DNA of 7,784 bases from Wukongarchaeum sp048886645 (GTDB lineage Archaea; Asgardarchaeota; Wukongarchaeia; Wukongarchaeales; Wukongarchaeaceae): contig JBHLKN010000090.1 in NCBI GenBank assembly GCA_048886645.1, positions 1 through 7,784 of the forward strand. Direction: 5' to 3'. Each line of letters begins with the position of its first letter. Position 1 is the first letter of the stretch. A program made the translations under genes and the position numbers. Shown here piece by piece: positions 7,078 through 7,784 of this stretch. The notes under the pieces were generated by a model that saw only the letters and a program-made list of their open reading frames with translations, did no database searches and had not been told where the DNA came from.

Positions 7078-7098
7078 TTTTTTAACAGTGTTAAAAAA
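7078..7098. promoter_or_regulatory. Perfect 21-bp palindrome, candidate operator of the peroxiredoxin gene
   Basis: The arms TTTTTTAACA (7078-7087) and TGTTAAAAAA (7089-7098) are perfectly complementary around a central G at 7088. The element lies 48-68 bp before the start codon and about 12-32 bp downstream of the TATA box, so it covers the predicted transcription start near 7089. Dyads at this place are typical of archaeal repressor sites. The regulator is not in the window. The same sequence in RNA could form a 5'-leader stem, though a 1-nt loop makes that unlikely. Confidence 0.6.
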
Positions 7099-7109
7099 GT
7101 TCATCCGAG

Positions 7110-7120
7110 CTTTATAAAAT
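7110..7120 (-). promoter_or_regulatory. TATA box of the peroxiredoxin gene
   Basis: On the minus strand the site reads ATTTTATAAAG, a good match to archaeal TATA elements. It places the transcription start about 25 nt downstream, near 7089, and gives a leader of roughly 60 nt that includes the strong ribosome binding site. Confidence 0.6.
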
Positions 7121-7210
7121 TGATTGTATTAAAAAAAACGGAAAGGAGAGCTCTGTTGACAATTAAACTGAAAAAAATCCTCAAAAACTGGAATTCGACT
7201 ATATTTCCCC

Positions 7211-7230
7211 TTAGTAACTTTTAGTAATTT
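7211..7230. repeat. Tandem 10-bp direct repeat
   Basis: TTAGTAACTT (7211-7220) is followed directly by TTAGTAATTT (7221-7230), differing at one base. A 10-bp step places both copies on about the same DNA face. It lies about 90-100 bp upstream of the peroxiredoxin TATA box. The rest of the 297-bp spacer 7031-7327 shows no gene that I can support. Confidence 0.35.
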
Positions 7231-7268
7231 GCATACTCTACCTTTCGCAGCCTTAGACAAACATTTTC

Positions 7269-7321
7269 AAAAAAAAAAGAGGGGGATTGATAAGGGTTTT
7301 CTTGTCTTTGTGTTGGCAAAG
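7269..7321 (-). terminator. Terminator after the DsrE-like gene
   Basis: Read on the minus strand, a small stem (CTTTG at 7306-7310 paired with CAAAG at 7317-7321, 6-nt loop) starts 7 bp past the stop codon. A run of ten T residues (7269-7278) follows about 30 nt later. The T10 run is the stronger signal and would separate this transcript from the peroxiredoxin gene. Confidence 0.5.
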
Positions 7322-7327
7322 GAGAAG

Positions 7328-7750
7328 CTAAACAAGGAGAGTTATGTCCGCATCCGCAGCAACATCTAGGAAAGCTGCCGCACCAGCGATCTCGTCTACC
7401 TCAGGAATCAAATCCTCTTTCTTTACACCAAACATCTCCATAGTTGGACTGCAGGCGTAAATTTTCACCGATCCTGAAGAGATCATTGTCTTCAGCAAAT
7501 CGTAGGGCGTGGGATAATTAATTTCCTTTAGCTTCTTTTTCAGCTGTTCTTCTAAGTGTTTATAAGTGGCCGGTAACCCAGCTTTTTCTAACTCCCCCTT
7601 TACGAGCATGTTAAGGCCCCAGAAAGTGAAATAAAGGTGAGTCTCCATATCCATGGCTGAAGCAGTAGAGCCAAGTATGAAGGCACAATAGAGCCTATCT
7701 AGAGTGCCGCTGTGAACTATTATCGCCAACTTTCTCTTTTTTTCGGCCAT
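7328..7750 (-). CDS. DsrE/DsrF-like small protein (DrsE_2 type)
   Basis: A 140-residue soluble protein of the DsrE-like fold, a group that includes sulfur-relay and persulfide-carrying proteins. The opening KLAIIVHSGTLDRLYCAFILGSTA, the central YFTFWGLN (40-47) and the end GVKKEDLIPEVDEIAGAAAFLDVA match the DrsE_2 subgroup of peroxiredoxin-family-annotated proteins. Cys100 in YACSPTMEMFGV is at the conserved cysteine position of the group and is the probable sulfur or redox site; Cys22 is a second cysteine. I chose ATG 7748-7750 because the conserved fold starts five to six residues later and GAGTGG lies 5 nt upstream. The frame is open to the window edge, so a TTG at 7778-7780, a GTG at 7757-7759 or a start outside the window cannot be excluded. 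The exact function of this subgroup is not established. Confidence 0.85.
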   Translation of the reverse strand: MAEKKRKLAIIVHSGTLDRLYCAFILGSTASAMDMETHLYFTFWGLNMLVKGELEKAGLPATYKHLEEQLKKKLKEINYPTPYDLLKTMISSGSVKIYACSPTMEMFGVKKEDLIPEVDEIAGAAAFLDVAADADITLLV

Positions 7751-7784
7751 AAAATCCACTCTTTTTCTTGCTTTTTCCAATTTC

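Noticed and set aside
7155..7162. TTGACA-like bacterial -35 element at 7156-7161
   Set aside because: The genes are archaeal and there is no matching -10 element or downstream + strand gene.
7156..7224. Small + strand ORF of 22 codons starting at TTG with a GGAGAG upstream
   Set aside because: It is very short, starts with a rare codon, has no recognisable feature and lies in AT-rich spacer. The Shine-Dalgarno-like match is likely chance.

Overview
The window is an AT-rich piece of an archaeal chromosome. The domain is set by an aRF1/eRF1-type release factor with NIKS and GGQ motifs, an archaeal-type UMP kinase, TATA-box-like promoters and T-rich terminators without strong hairpins. A TACK-group archaeon (for example a Bathyarchaeia-like lineage) is my guess from protein flavour only. 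The 100-N run at 3949-4048 shows that this is scaffolded draft sequence, probably from a metagenome.

Layout. 1-402 (+): C-terminal part of a DUF362 protein. It converges on 451-1734 (-), peptide chain release factor 1. A 198-bp AT-rich divergent promoter region separates that gene from 1933-2667 (+), UMP kinase (pyrH). pyrH converges, with a short hairpin/AT-palindrome spacer, on 2696-3948 (-), a CPA2-type cation:proton antiporter whose N-terminus is lost in the gap. On the far side of the gap, 4049-6353 (+) is a Lon-family protease that lacks its first residues. A 197-bp spacer with terminator-like elements follows. Next come 6551-7030 (-), a BCP/PrxQ-like peroxiredoxin with a well-defined promoter and a perfect 21-bp palindrome at its predicted transcription start, and 7328-7750 (-), a small DsrE-like protein.

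The genes do not form one operon. Adjacent genes are convergent or divergent, except the two small redox-type genes at the right end, which are co-oriented but separated by about 300 bp with their own terminator and promoter signals. The first half is housekeeping (translation termination, pyrimidine nucleotide synthesis). The second half leans toward stress, redox and proteostasis (Lon-like protease, peroxiredoxin, DsrE-like sulfur/redox protein).

I see no mobile element, CRISPR array, tRNA or rRNA, and no convincing new multi-gene system. The points most worth a second look are the palindromic operator candidate before the peroxiredoxin, the Lon-type protease with apparently broken Walker A and B motifs, the antiporter with an unusual Ala-Glu pair where the family has its ion-binding acidic pair, and a sharp change of third-codon-position composition inside pyrH.
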